Positions 9,000-17,858 of a DNA stretch of 64,000 nt are shown here, in pieces. The notes beneath the pieces were generated by a model. That model worked only from the letters and a program-made list of their open reading frames with translations. It did no database searches and was not told where the DNA came from. The position numbers were made by a program, and so were the translations under genes. Where the stretch lies: positions 186,001-250,000 of the forward strand of contig NZ_PVTH01000003.1 of NCBI RefSeq assembly GCF_003002875.1. The letters run 5' to 3'. Origin of the DNA: Arcticibacter pallidicorallinus. GTDB taxonomy: Bacteria > Bacteroidota > Bacteroidia > Sphingobacteriales > Sphingobacteriaceae. Position 1 is the first letter of the stretch; every line of letters starts with the position of its first letter.

Positions 9000-9030
9000 A
9001 AAGGGAACAGTGATCAACACTATTCCCTTT
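9000..9030 (-). terminator. intrinsic terminator after frr
   Basis: Arms of 13 bases (9000-9012 and 9018-9030) with a 5-base loop. The single non-Watson-Crick pair is a G-U wobble only on the minus-strand RNA, and a T-rich tract follows in that direction. It lies 24 bases after the frr stop. Confidence 0.75.
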
Positions 9031-9053
9031 TTAAATTACTTTGAGCGGACTTA

Positions 9054-9617
9054 TTATACCGTCATGATATCTTTTTCCTTAACCTCAGCAAGCTTATCAA
9101 TTTTGACGATGTATGCATCAGTTAATTTCTGAACTTCGCCTTCACCGGTCTTTATCTCATCTTCGGATACACCCTCAGATTTCAAGCGCTGGATCTTGTT
9201 GTTTATATCTTTACGAATATTCCGAACAGCGATACGTCCGCGTTCAGCCTCTTCTTTCACCTTTTTAACCAAATCACGACGACGCTCTTCAGTTAAAGGA
9301 GGTACGTTCATTCGAATTACCATACCATCGTTCTGTGGGTTCAAACCAACATTCGAATCAATAATGGCCTTCTCGATCTTTACTAACAATGGCTTTTCCC
9401 ATGGCTGAACCACCAATGTGCGGGCATCAGGAGTATTGATACTGGCAACCTGACTCAATGGAGTAGGTGTTCCATAATATTCAACCATTACTGAATCAAG
9501 CATGGATGGCATAGCCTTTCCTGCACGAATTTTCAATAATTCTGCATCTGCGTGATCAACGGCTTTATCCATCGTAGATTTAGCATCAGCTAACTGCTGT
9601 CTTATAAGATCGTTCAT
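9054..9617 (-). CDS. frr: ribosome recycling factor
   Basis: 187 residues, the usual length. The protein splits post-termination ribosomes together with EF-G. Characteristic stretches are KIRAGKAMPSMLDSVMVEYYG near residue 30, RTLVVQPWEK, VRMNVPPLTEERRRDLVKKVK-type sequence (here VIRMNVPPLTEERRRDLVKK) and VRNIRKDINNKIQ. The pyrH gene is 20 bases upstream, so the two are probably co-transcribed, a common order in bacteria. Confidence 0.98.
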   Translation of the reverse strand: MNDLIRQQLADAKSTMDKAVDHADAELLKIRAGKAMPSMLDSVMVEYYGTPTPLSQVASINTPDARTLVVQPWEKPLLVKIEKAIIDSNVGLNPQNDGMVIRMNVPPLTEERRRDLVKKVKEEAERGRIAVRNIRKDINNKIQRLKSEGVSEDEIKTGEGEVQKLTDAYIVKIDKLAEVKEKDIMTV

Positions 9618-9637
9618 AAAAACTTTATTAAAATCTA

Positions 9638-10345
9638 TTATCCTTTAACCAATGTACCTATTGTTTCTCCCTGAGCAAGACGCATAAAATTACCGGGTTT
9701 GTTCATATCAAAAACAATTATCGGCAGCTTATTCTCCTGACAAAGTGTAAAGGCTGTCATATCCATAACGTTCAGGCCCTTATCATAAACCTCCTGGAAG
9801 GTAATCTCATCGTAACGGGTCGCTGTCGCATCCTTCTCCGGATCTGCAGTATAAATACCGTCTACACGAGTTCCCTTTAGTACTACATCGGCCTGGACCT
9901 CTATTGCACGAAGCGAAGCGCAGGTGTCAGTTGTAAAGTAAGGATTTCCTGTTCCTGCTCCGAAAATAACGATACGTCTTTTCTCCAGGTGTCTTACCGC
10001 ACGGCGACGGATAAATGGCTCACAGATCTGTTCCATTTTGATGGCAGTCATCAATCGGGTCTTAACACTGAGTTTTTCAAGTGCATCCTGTAGAGCCATA
10101 CTATTGATAACAGTAGCGAGCATCCCCATGTAATCCGCTTGAACGCGGTCCATGCCAGACTGCTCTGCACTCAGACCACGGAAGATGTTTCCACCGCCAA
10201 TGACAATCGCCACTTCGACGCCGGTGTCGAAAACCGCTTTGATGTCTTTTGCATACTGAAGTACCCGATCGCTGTCAATTCCGTACTGTTTATCGCCCAT
10301 TAGAGACTCTCCACTAAGTTTCAAGAGGATACGCTTATATTTCAT
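9638..10345 (-). CDS. pyrH: UMP kinase
   Basis: 235 residues; phosphorylates UMP to UDP for pyrimidine nucleotide and cell-wall precursor supply, as a hexamer in the cytoplasm. Amino-acid-kinase fold motifs are [13 protein letters not shown] at the N-terminus, [33 protein letters not shown] and [11 protein letters not shown]. It follows tsf behind a strong terminator and has its own -7 box at 10389-10396. It leads into frr. Confidence 0.98.
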   Translation of the reverse strand: MKYKRILLKLSGESLMGDKQYGIDSDRVLQYAKDIKAVFDTGVEVAIVIGGGNIFRGLSAEQSGMDRVQADYMGMLATVINSMALQDALEKLSVKTRLMTAIKMEQICEPFIRRRAVRHLEKRRIVIFGAGTGNPYFTTDTCASLRAIEVQADVVLKGTRVDGIYTADPEKDATATRYDEITFQEVYDKGLNVMDMTAFTLCQENKLPIIVFDMNKPGNFMRLAQGETIGTLVKG

Positions 10346-10388
10346 GTTTTAGAAGGTGTTTATAGAATTACAGCCAATTGAAGCCGGG

Positions 10389-10396
10389 CAAAGGTA
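10389..10396 (-). promoter_or_regulatory. candidate -7 box for pyrH-frr
   Basis: The reverse strand reads TACCTTTG, an exact TAnnTTTG match, 44 bases before the pyrH ATG. The base run 19 nt upstream is TTTT rather than TTTG and belongs to the U-tract of the tsf terminator, so terminator and promoter share DNA. Confidence 0.45.
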
Positions 10397-10416
10397 ATAA
10401 TTTATGTAAGAAATAA

Positions 10417-10454
10417 AAAAGGGGTTCTCTTACACCAGCAAGAGAACCCCTTTT
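10417..10454 (-). terminator. intrinsic terminator after tsf
   Basis: A perfect GC-rich 10-bp stem (10421-10430 with 10441-10450), extended by A/T pairs to about 14 bp, with a 10-base loop. A T-rich tract follows in the minus direction. It sits 40 bases past the tsf stop. Confidence 0.88.
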
Positions 10455-10493
10455 AATCAGGACTTTAAGTCCCAAAATATAATAGATATCAAA

Positions 10494-11333
10494 TTATGCT
10501 CCTAATTGAACACGTTTGAACGCTTGAACAGTTAAGCCTTTAGCTACAGTGTCAAGGAACTGAGCAACAGTTTTAGAAGAATCCTTCACAAACTCCTGGT
10601 TCAACAAAGTAGAATCCTTGTAGAACTTGTTCAGCTTTCCGGCAGCGATCTTTTCAACCATTGCTTCTGGCTTTCCTTCTGCACGGATCTGCTCCTTAGC
10701 AATTTCAAGCTCGCGCTCGATGGTGCGAGAATCTACACCTTCTTTGTCAATAGCAACAGGGTTCATAGCAGCGATCTGCATAGAAACATCTTTTCCTGCT
10801 TCATCAGCGCCTTCTGCATCAGCACTCAAAGCTACTAATACACCCAGACGGTAGTTACCGTGGATATATGCAATAACTTTCTCTCCTGTCACAGTTTCGA
10901 ATTTATTAACACCAATTTTCTCACCGATTTTTCCGGTCTGATCAATTACCTGATCAGAGATCTTTGAACCGTTAAGCTCCATTGCAGTTAACTCGTCAAG
11001 AGATGTTGCGTTGTTAGCAATCGCCAAATCAGCAATACTGTTAGCGAAAGCGATGAAATCAGCATTTTTTGCTACGAAGTCAGTTTCACAGTTCACCTCA
11101 ACGATGATACCACGTTTTCCATCAGCAGTAGTCTTAGCGATTACCACGCCTTCGTTAGACTCACGGTCCTGACGGCTCGCAGCAACTTTAGCACCCTTTT
11201 TACGAAGGTAGTCGATTGCAGCCTCAAAATCACCACCTGATTCTGTTAATGCTTTCTTACAATCCATCATACCTGCACCAGTTTGCTGGCGCAGCTTGTT
11301 TACGTCTGAAGCGGATATTTGTACAGTTGACAT
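10494..11333 (-). CDS. tsf: translation elongation factor Ts
   Basis: 279 residues; the guanine-nucleotide exchange factor for EF-Tu. The N-terminal UBA-like domain (VNKLRQQTGAGMMDCKKAL) is followed by the signature EVNCETDFVAKN (about residues 78-89) and the dimerisation subdomains. It ends with an intact C-terminal module (QEFVKDSSKTVAQFL). It is separated from rpsB by about 140 bases that hold a weaker hairpin at 11401-11436, which could set the ratio of EF-Ts to ribosomal protein. Confidence 0.98.
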   Translation of the reverse strand: MSTVQISASDVNKLRQQTGAGMMDCKKALTESGGDFEAAIDYLRKKGAKVAASRQDRESNEGVVIAKTTADGKRGIIVEVNCETDFVAKNADFIAFANSIADLAIANNATSLDELTAMELNGSKISDQVIDQTGKIGEKIGVNKFETVTGEKVIAYIHGNYRLGVLVALSADAEGADEAGKDVSMQIAAMNPVAIDKEGVDSRTIERELEIAKEQIRAEGKPEAMVEKIAAGKLNKFYKDSTLLNQEFVKDSSKTVAQFLDTVAKGLTVQAFKRVQLGA

Positions 11334-11400
11334 TTTTATTCTTTTTTAAATACTTTATTAAATGATCACCATAAGACCTGTCTAAACAGATTACTTATGA

Positions 11401-11436
11401 AAAAAGGCCGGCTTCATAACCGAATTCCGACCTTTT
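11401..11436 (-). terminator. partial terminator/attenuator between rpsB and tsf
   Basis: Arms at 11401-11411 and 11427-11436 pair over 10 bp with one wobble that forms only in the minus-strand RNA. A T-run follows in that direction. Because tsf continues on the same strand without an obvious consensus promoter of its own, this probably gives partial termination. Confidence 0.6.
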
Positions 11437-11473
11437 ATATGTATTATTTCAAATGCTCTATATAGAGCGAAGA

Positions 11474-12265
11474 TTACTCTCCTTTTGATGCTTCAACTTC
11501 AGGAGCTGCTTCCTGGCCGTTGTCGATCTTTGCTTTTGCAGATGCTGCTTCTTTCTCAGCTTCATCTTCTTTCTCACGCTTGCGCTCATCTAAACCTTCC
11601 TGAATCGCTTTGATAATGATATCAGTGATCAGAGTAATAGACTTAGTAGCATCGTCATTCGAAGGAATAGCGAAGTCGATATTAGAAGGATCAGAGTTAG
11701 TATCCACCATCGCAAAAGTCGGGATATTTAACTTCAACGCTTCAGTAACCGCAATGTGCTCTTTCTTAACGTCGATTAAGAATAATGCTGCAGGAAGACG
11801 GTTCAAATCAGCGATACCTCCAAGAAGGGTTTCTAATTTGATACGCTCACGCTGAATCATTAATTTCTCTTTCTTCGATAATACATCGTATGTACCGTCT
11901 TTAGTCATCTTGTCGATGTTAGACATCTTCTTGATTGACTTACGTACAGTAGCGAAGTTCGTTAACATACCACCTAACCAACGTTCAGTGATATAAGGCA
12001 TGTTAACAGATTTTGCCTGCTCGGCCACGATATCCTTTGCTTGTTTCTTAGTTGCTACGAAAAGCACCTTACGACCAGACTTTACAATCTGTTTAATAGC
12101 TGCTGCAGCTTCTTCAACTTTTATTAAAGTCTTGTTTAAATCGATGATGTGGATGCCGTTGCGCTCCATGAAAATGTACTGAGCCATTTTCGGATCCCAT
12201 TTGCGGGTAAGGTGGCCAAAGTGTACACCTGCATCCAGTAAGTCCTGATATGTTGTTCTTGCCAT
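11474..12265 (-). CDS. rpsB: 30S ribosomal protein S2
   Basis: 263 residues. S2 signatures are YQDLLDAGVHFGHLTRKWDPKM at the N-terminus (read here as separate motifs VHFGHLTRKW and KMAQYIF), RWLGGMLTNFATVRKSIKK and FAMVDTNSDPSNIDFAIPSN. The last roughly 35 residues form a charged Ala/Glu/Lys tail, typical for Bacteroidota S2. It lies 18 bases after rpsI in the conserved rplM-rpsI-rpsB-tsf order. Confidence 0.98.
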   Translation of the reverse strand: MARTTYQDLLDAGVHFGHLTRKWDPKMAQYIFMERNGIHIIDLNKTLIKVEEAAAAIKQIVKSGRKVLFVATKKQAKDIVAEQAKSVNMPYITERWLGGMLTNFATVRKSIKKMSNIDKMTKDGTYDVLSKKEKLMIQRERIKLETLLGGIADLNRLPAALFLIDVKKEHIAVTEALKLNIPTFAMVDTNSDPSNIDFAIPSNDDATKSITLITDIIIKAIQEGLDERKREKEDEAEKEAASAKAKIDNGQEAAPEVEASKGE

Positions 12266-12283
12266 TGTTTGATCCTCCTGAAA

Positions 12284-12670
12284 TTAACGTTTACTGAATT
12301 GGAATTTTTTACGAGCTTTCTTACGTCCTGGTTTTTTACGTTCAACCATTCTGTCATCACGGGTCATCAGACCTTTTGCTCTCAATCCTGATTTAGTTTC
12401 CGGATCTAACTCAACAATAGCTTTAGCGATTGCTAAACGAACTGCTTCCGCTTGTCCTTTTACACCACCACCTGCAACGTTTACAGTAATGTCAAACTTT
12501 CCGGCAGAACCAGAAACTTCTAAAGACTGATTAACGATATATTGTAATGGTAAAGTTGGGAAGTACTCTTTGTAATCTTTGCTGTTAACGGTGATGTTGC
12601 CACTGCCATCGTTTAAATAAATGCGGGCAACTGCAGTTTTTCTTCTTCCTGAAGTGTTTGTAGTCGACAT
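12284..12670 (-). CDS. rpsI: 30S ribosomal protein S9
   Basis: 128 residues, normal length. S9 hallmarks are the N-terminal SGRRKTAVARIYL, the central GGGVKGQAEAVRLAIAKA and the basic C-terminal tail ending KARKKFQFSKR, which reaches the P site. It follows rplM by 13 bases and is almost certainly co-translated with it. Confidence 0.98.
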   Translation of the reverse strand: MSTTNTSGRRKTAVARIYLNDGSGNITVNSKDYKEYFPTLPLQYIVNQSLEVSGSAGKFDITVNVAGGGVKGQAEAVRLAIAKAIVELDPETKSGLRAKGLMTRDDRMVERKKPGRKKARKKFQFSKR

Positions 12671-12683
12671 TTCTTTCTTCTAA

Positions 12684-13127
12684 TTAAAGTTTGATTTCTT
12701 TTGGACTCTGAGCGGCATGAGGATGCTCACTACCTGCATAAACATACAGATTGCCGAATAATGCACGGCCCAAACGATTTTTAGGTAACATACCACGAAC
12801 CGCTTTCTCAATGATGCGGTTTGGATGCTTAGCTAACAACTCCTTAGGAGAAATGAAGCGCTGACCACCTGGATAACCGGTGTAACGAACATAAGTCTTG
12901 TCACTTAGTTTGTTTCCTGTCAATTTTACCTTGTCTGCATTGATAACAATGACGTTATCACCGCAGTCTACGTTTGGGGTGAAAGTAGGCTTGTGCTTAC
13001 CACGGATCATCATCGCGATCTTAGTAGACAAGCGCCCCAAAATCTCGCCTTGTGCGTCAACAACTACCCATTCTTTGTTAACGGTTTTTTTGTTGGCGGA
13101 GACAGTTTTGTAACTTAACGTATTCAC
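12684..13127 (-). CDS. rplM: 50S ribosomal protein L13
   Basis: 147 residues, normal length. Motifs include KEWVVVDAQGEILGRLSTKIA, DCGDNVIVINADKVKLTG (with the family's VNADK-like core) and AVRGMLPKNRLGRALFGNLYVYAG. It is the first gene of the rplM-rpsI-rpsB-tsf unit and lies about 50 bases downstream of a consensus promoter. Confidence 0.98.
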   Translation of the reverse strand: MNTLSYKTVSANKKTVNKEWVVVDAQGEILGRLSTKIAMMIRGKHKPTFTPNVDCGDNVIVINADKVKLTGNKLSDKTYVRYTGYPGGQRFISPKELLAKHPNRIIEKAVRGMLPKNRLGRALFGNLYVYAGSEHPHAAQSPKEIKL

Positions 13128-13180
13128 TTGCTTGATATTAAATTAATTAAACAATATACTATACCCCTAAAAAGGGTCTG

Positions 13181-13211
13181 CAAAGATAGAGTAAAATGTT
13201 TAATTATCAAA
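13181..13211 (-). promoter_or_regulatory. Bacteroidota-type promoter for rplM-rpsI-rpsB-tsf
   Basis: On the reverse strand TTTG (13208-13211) is separated by 19 bases from TATCTTTG (13181-13188), a full match to the TTTG/TAnnTTTG consensus used by the primary sigma factor of Bacteroidota. It lies between the recG stop (13234) and rplM, with an expected leader of about 45 bases. Confidence 0.75.
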
Positions 13212-13233
13212 GAGTTGCTGCAATTTATTGATT

Positions 13234-15339
13234 TTAGGAAATTTTATTCCAGTGAATGCCTGGCTGACGCACGTTGAAGTACTCCCTGAGCAGCTGATTT
13301 TCTTCCTTCTCAAGACCTGGATCTGCCTCAAAGATGCCAATAACTTCGTTTCTGGCAACCTGCAGAATCTGCTGATCCTGTGCAAGGTCGGCTAACTTGA
13401 GATCCAGGACGCCACTCTGCTGCGTGCCTTCAATATTGCCAGGGCCCCTGAGTTTCAGGTCTGTTTCCGATATCTCAAACCCGTCATTTGTACGCACCAT
13501 GGTCTCAAGACGTATCTTACCATCGGCACTGAGCTTATTGGTACTCATTAGGATACAATACGATTGCTCTGCACCTCGACCTACCCGCCCCCGCAACTGG
13601 TGAAGCTGCGACAGCCCAAAGCGTTCCGAATTTTCAATGATCATCACGCTTGCATTCGGCACATTTACGCCAACTTCTATAACAGTAGTTGCTACCATAA
13701 TCTGCGTTTCATGCTTCACAAACCGCTGCATCTCAAATTCCTTATCGGCTGCGCTCATCTTTCCGTGCACGATGCTGATCCGGTATTCCGGTAGCGGAAA
13801 TGCCCTGGAAATAGCTTCAATGCCGGCTTCGAGGTGCAAGAGGTCCAGCTTCTCACTTTCCTTAATCAGCGGATAAACAACATATACCTGCCGCCCCTTG
13901 GCTATTTCCTGACGCATAAATCCGAACATACGCAACCGTTGGTTCTCATATAAATGCAAGGTCTTAATCGGCTTTCTACCGGCGGGAAGCTCGTCTATAA
14001 CCGATACGTCAAGATCGCCATATAAAGTCATCGCCAGTGTCCTTGGAATAGGTGTAGCCGTCATAACGAGCATATGAGGGGGGACGCTGTTCTTACGCCA
14101 CAGCTTAGCCCGCTGTTCCACTCCGAAACGATGCTGCTCGTCGATAATGGCAAGCCCTAGATTTTGAAATTGCACAGGATCCTCAATCAACGCATGAGTA
14201 CCTATCAGAATATTCAGACTGCCGTTCAATAGCGATTCATGTATCCGCTTTCGATCCTTCTTCCTGGTTGAACCGGTCAACAGCTCTACCTGAACAAAAT
14301 CCGCCCCTACCAACTGCTGAATAGAAAGATAATGCTGACGAGCCAGGATCTCTGTAGGTGCCATGATACAAGCCTGATAGCCGTTATCAACCGCCAGTAA
14401 CATCGTCATCAGCGCAACAACCGTTTTCCCGCTTCCTACGTCTCCCTGCAGAAGGCGGTTCATCTGCACCCCACGCTGTGTATCAATCCGAATCTCCTTC
14501 AGAACCCGCTTCTGTGCATTGGTCAGAGCAAACGGCAGCTTCGAAGAATAGAACTCATTGAACTTCTCGCCGACCGATCCAAAAACGCAGCCCTTGAACT
14601 TTTCTGTCCGGAGCAGCCTATTACGAAGCAGTTTCAGCTGAATAAAAAAAAGCTCCTCAAACTTCAGTCGCCTCACGGCCGCGTCAAGTTCCTGTTGGTC
14701 AACCGGAAAATGCACTGCCTTTATCGCCTGAGGTCGGGATATTAAATGGTACTTATTTAAGACATATTCCGGAATAGTCTCCCTGATAAGCGGGACCGAC
14801 AACTCAGTCAAATTTTCCAGCAACTTCTGAATACCCTTGCTGTCCAGCTGATTTTGCTTCAGCTTTTCGGTAGAATTGTAAACCGGTTGCAAACTGAGAT
14901 TCCCCAACTTCTTTGCAGCCGGGTTATAAACCTCCACCTCTGGATGAGATATAGATACTTTCCCGTTAAAGTCAGAAGGTTTGCCAAAGACAACGATCGC
15001 GAGACCAGGATGCAGAATACGATCGATCCATTTCAGCGCCCGAAACCAGACCAGTTCCATAATACCCGTATCGTCCCGCAGCTGAACAACCAAACGTCGC
15101 GCCTGCTTTTCCCCAACAATCTCTTTTGATACAACCCTTCCTATAATCTGTATAAGGGGTAGACTTCCGTTTACTTCCCTTATTTTATAAAATCTAGTGC
15201 GATCGATGTATCTGAAGGGATAGTGATAAAGGAGATCTTGAAAGGTAAACACAGAAAGTTCCTTTTTCAGCAACTCAGCCTTGTGCTGACCTACGCCTTT
15301 AAGATACTCGATAGGAGTAATTAAACTAATTTCTGCCAC
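13234..15339 (-). CDS. recG: ATP-dependent DNA helicase RecG
   Basis: 701 residues; remodels stalled replication forks and Holliday junctions. An N-terminal OB/wedge domain (about 1-190) precedes the helicase lobes. Visible motifs are Walker A RLLQGDVGSGKTVVAL (about 291-306), the DEQH box, TATPIPRTLAMTLYGDLD, and in lobe 2 VATTVIEVGVNVPNASVM and QLHQLRGRVGRG. The length fits the family. It is followed on the other side by ridA (12 bases), so they may share a transcript. Confidence 0.97.
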   Translation of the reverse strand: MAEISLITPIEYLKGVGQHKAELLKKELSVFTFQDLLYHYPFRYIDRTRFYKIREVNGSLPLIQIIGRVVSKEIVGEKQARRLVVQLRDDTGIMELVWFRALKWIDRILHPGLAIVVFGKPSDFNGKVSISHPEVEVYNPAAKKLGNLSLQPVYNSTEKLKQNQLDSKGIQKLLENLTELSVPLIRETIPEYVLNKYHLISRPQAIKAVHFPVDQQELDAAVRRLKFEELFFIQLKLLRNRLLRTEKFKGCVFGSVGEKFNEFYSSKLPFALTNAQKRVLKEIRIDTQRGVQMNRLLQGDVGSGKTVVALMTMLLAVDNGYQACIMAPTEILARQHYLSIQQLVGADFVQVELLTGSTRKKDRKRIHESLLNGSLNILIGTHALIEDPVQFQNLGLAIIDEQHRFGVEQRAKLWRKNSVPPHMLVMTATPIPRTLAMTLYGDLDVSVIDELPAGRKPIKTLHLYENQRLRMFGFMRQEIAKGRQVYVVYPLIKESEKLDLLHLEAGIEAISRAFPLPEYRISIVHGKMSAADKEFEMQRFVKHETQIMVATTVIEVGVNVPNASVMIIENSERFGLSQLHQLRGRVGRGAEQSYCILMSTNKLSADGKIRLETMVRTNDGFEISETDLKLRGPGNIEGTQQSGVLDLKLADLAQDQQILQVARNEVIGIFEADPGLEKEENQLLREYFNVRQPGIHWNKIS

Positions 15340-15350
15340 AGGGCATCAAA

Positions 15351-15731
15351 TTAGGCTTTCGTAGCGATAACGGAAATCTCCACATTTACACCTTTCGGCA
15401 GTCCGGCAACCGCCACTGTCTCCCTGGCAGGAAACTCATCCGCAAAGTAAGACCCGTATATATCGTTCACTATAGGGAACAGATTCATGTCAGATAAAAA
15501 TATAGTTGTCTTCACTATATCTGAAAAGCCGAACCCTGCTTCGTATAATACCGCAGTCAGATTTGCCATCACCTGCGTGGTCTCCTCTTCAATTGACGAA
15601 GTGATCAACTGATTAGTAACGGGATCTATAGCAATCTGGCCCGATACATATAAGCACCCGTTTGCGAGAACAGCCTGATTATAAGGACCGATAGGAGCGG
15701 GTGCCTTGTCTGTATTAATTATTTGCTTCAT
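15351..15731 (-). CDS. ridA: RidA-family reactive enamine/imine deaminase
   Basis: 126 residues from the ATG at 15731. Members hydrolyse reactive 2-aminoacrylate-type intermediates released by PLP enzymes. Signatures are the N-terminal APAPIGPYNQAV, YVSGQIA, the arginine-containing EFPARETVAVAGLPKGVNVEI at the C-terminus, and the usual RidA length. A longer frame to 15800 would overlap the small membrane-protein gene and lacks RidA homology in its first 23 residues, so I rejected that start. Confidence 0.93.
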   Translation of the reverse strand: MKQIINTDKAPAPIGPYNQAVLANGCLYVSGQIAIDPVTNQLITSSIEEETTQVMANLTAVLYEAGFGFSDIVKTTIFLSDMNLFPIVNDIYGSYFADEFPARETVAVAGLPKGVNVEISVIATKA

Positions 15732-15732
15732 A

Positions 15733-15870
15733 CTATAATATATACCAGTCAATAATCTTGTAGAGTATTCCCAGAACAAATAATAAGATGGCCGTAGCAT
15801 TTATAAAATGCATCACCTTCAAATTAAAGTTCTGCGGGCGATCCGGATTATTTTTCCTAAAGAAATACAT
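15733..15870 (-). CDS. 45-residue single-pass membrane protein (DUF6728-like)
   Basis: A short gene just upstream of ridA, with its stop one base before the ridA ATG. The protein starts MYFFRKNNPDRPQNFNLKVM and continues into one hydrophobic helix, roughly residues 22-40 (INATAILLFVLGILYKII), ending DWYIL. I believe it belongs to the small DUF6728 family of Bacteroidota, from memory of that pattern and without a search. The function is unknown. The tight spacing to ridA suggests a shared mRNA. Confidence 0.72.
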   Translation of the reverse strand: MYFFRKNNPDRPQNFNLKVMHFINATAILLFVLGILYKIIDWYIL

Positions 15871-15874
15871 AAAG

Positions 15875-15882
15875 CAAATTTA
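15875..15882 (-). promoter_or_regulatory. candidate -7 box for the small membrane protein/ridA
   Basis: The reverse strand reads TAAATTTG followed by C, an exact TAnnTTTG match only four bases before the ATG at 15870. No good TTTG lies 18-20 bases upstream. If it is real, the transcript would be leaderless or nearly so. Confidence 0.3.
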
Positions 15883-15910
15883 ATAAAAATATAAGCGAAA
15901 TCTATTTCAC

Positions 15911-15940
15911 AAAAAAAGAGGGTCCTTATGGGGACCCTCT
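15911..15940 (-). terminator. intrinsic terminator after the OmpA porin gene
   Basis: A 9-bp GC-rich stem (15917-15925 with 15932-15940) and 6-base loop, followed in the minus direction by a run of T (15911-15917 read in reverse). It lies about 35 bases past the stop codon. Confidence 0.85.
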
Positions 15941-15975
15941 CTCGATAATATGCTTAAATACTATATTATCTAAGA

Positions 15976-17238
15976 TTATTTAATCTCAACACGACGGTTC
16001 TGCATACGACCTTCTTCAGTTGTGTTTGAAGCAACTGGACGGCTTTCACCGTAAGCCTTAACATTTAGACGGTTCGCGTCAACACCAGAGTTTACTAAGT
16101 AAGTTTTTACTGAGTTAGCTCTGTCTCTTGACAAGCTCATGTTGTACTCGTCAGATCCTTCAGCTGAAGCATGACCTTCTAAAGATAATACTGAAGAAGA
16201 GTTAGCTCTTAAGTCAGAAGAAACCTTATCCAAAGTAGGGTAAGAAGAAGTCTTCAATACTGAGCTATCAAACTCAAACTGGATAGTTCCGTACTGACCT
16301 GCAGCTGTAGAATCAGCAGTAGGAATTACAAGAGGGCAACCAGCTCCATCAACAACAGTACCGGCAGGAGTTCCTGGGCATTTGTCAAATCTATCAGATA
16401 CACCATCACCATCAGCATCAGCAGAAAGTTGGTTTACAGTGTTCTCTAAAGTGCTTACGCGAGTCTTTAAAGCTTCAACTTCCTGACGTAATGTAGGATC
16501 TTTCAATTCATCATACATTAAAGCAACAGGGTTTGACCACTGAAGGCTTGGTTTTGATTTGTTACCTAAAGTAAACTCAAGACCAGCATATCCATAGGAC
16601 CATTTGTCTTTGTTAGATGCACCGTTTCTCCAAGTGTTGTCCAGGTTATCAGCATCAAGGAAGTTCATGTCATATCCTAAGTTGAAGGCAACAACTTCAC
16701 CTAATTTGAAGTTAATACCAGCACCTACTGGGATAAACAATTCAGTTCTGTCATTTGCATCAGGAGAATATCCTGTCAAACCAGCACCCGCTTGTACGAA
16801 GAAACCAACATTTTTCTGTCTGCTTAAGAAAGAAACAGTTCCAACGTTAACAACACCTTTTAAAGATACTGCATAGTCAAGATCAGTTTCAAATGAGCCA
16901 GAACCCGGGGTTCTTCCGTCATTAGTATCATAAGTTCCGCTCAATTTACCTCTGTGCGCATCTAACTTCAATGCGAAAGAAGGAGCTAATTGTTTCTTAA
17001 TGAAAAGACCGTAACCGAAGTTAGCGTCCCAGTCATTGTAATCATTGGTTCCGAAAGGTACAATTGGTGCTAAAACACCGCCGTTAACTCCGATTGACCA
17101 TGTTCTGTACTGTGATCTCCCGCCAAACACCGTAGCAGAAGATGTTGAAGTAGTTGTAGTTTCTTGTGCAGTAGCAGCTAATGTAGCAACTGACAACAAA
17201 GAACTAGCAACAACTTTCTTAATTGTAGAATAATTCAT
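15976..17238 (-). CDS. OmpA-family outer-membrane porin with TSP3 linker
   Basis: 420 residues: a signal peptide (VASSLLSVATLAATAQ), an N-terminal beta-barrel region to about residue 230, a coiled-coil-like segment (DPTLRQEVEALKTRVSTLEN), a calcium-binding thrombospondin type-3 repeat (DADGDGVSDRFDKCPGTPAG) and a C-terminal OmpA peptidoglycan-binding domain (FEFDSSVLKTSSYP, then LEGHASAEGSDEYNMSLSRD). It should anchor the outer membrane to peptidoglycan. A strong promoter and terminator make it a single-gene, probably highly expressed, unit. Confidence 0.95.
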   Translation of the reverse strand: MNYSTIKKVVASSLLSVATLAATAQETTTTSTSSATVFGGRSQYRTWSIGVNGGVLAPIVPFGTNDYNDWDANFGYGLFIKKQLAPSFALKLDAHRGKLSGTYDTNDGRTPGSGSFETDLDYAVSLKGVVNVGTVSFLSRQKNVGFFVQAGAGLTGYSPDANDRTELFIPVGAGINFKLGEVVAFNLGYDMNFLDADNLDNTWRNGASNKDKWSYGYAGLEFTLGNKSKPSLQWSNPVALMYDELKDPTLRQEVEALKTRVSTLENTVNQLSADADGDGVSDRFDKCPGTPAGTVVDGAGCPLVIPTADSTAAGQYGTIQFEFDSSVLKTSSYPTLDKVSSDLRANSSSVLSLEGHASAEGSDEYNMSLSRDRANSVKTYLVNSGVDANRLNVKAYGESRPVASNTTEEGRMQNRRVEIK

Positions 17239-17288
17239 GTTTTTAGTTTGTTTTAAGGTTAAACAAATTTTTAATTGTGCAATTTTAA

Positions 17289-17318
17289 CAAAAATAAATA
17301 TAAAGCCAAATAGTCAAA
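17289..17318 (-). promoter_or_regulatory. Bacteroidota-type promoter for the OmpA porin gene
   Basis: On the reverse strand TTTG (17315-17318), an 18-base spacer and TATTTTTG (17289-17296) match the TTTG/TAnnTTTG consensus. The leader to the ATG at 17238 would be about 45 bases. Confidence 0.68.
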
Positions 17319-17858
17319 CTCTATACCACTTTGTCCAATTAAAACACCATTCTGTGTATTTAGTTTGCTCGAGTATCAAAAAAACCTCCTGGATAATACT
17401 CCTTTCCAACTTAACACGCACAATAAAAACATACGCAATACGTTGACAAACAATACTATACAGGCTACATTATCCCCACCAATGATTCTGGTAAAAATAT
17501 TTTCGTTTTAGGGTAAATATATTTTCCTCTTTATCGCGACCGTCATTTCTCTTAAAGACCTGTCATTCGGTCACGTAGACAGTACTTTTTTCCATACAGA
17601 TTTCATAGCGCTACAAATAAGTTACTTGAAATTAGCTGTTTTACTTTGTAAACGGCGCAAAAGATGACCTAATAACTGGACATTTTTATAATATTCCCTC
17701 ACATACACGGATTTTATTTACATTCGCATACATACATTTCCAGAAACATCGCCTTTAATAATATCCACTCAGCATTAGCAGGGTCATCAATTGTAGCGTT
17801 TACTGAGATCAACCCGTAATGTTCTTATCTGTGGAAATAAACTACAAATTGCTTTTAG
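17319..17858. other. 540-base A+T-rich intergenic stretch with no recognised gene
   Basis: Apart from the ompA promoter at its edge I see no open frame with protein-like composition, no tRNA-like cloverleaf and no repeat. It separates the conserved minus-strand block from the plus-strand glycosyltransferase island, so it must carry whatever promoter drives the gene at 17859; no exact TTTG/TAnnTTTG pair was found. Confidence 0.5.

Noticed and set aside
17319-17858. tRNA, small RNA or attachment site in the large gap
   Set aside because: No cloverleaf-like pairing, CCA end, direct repeats or integrase nearby could be seen.
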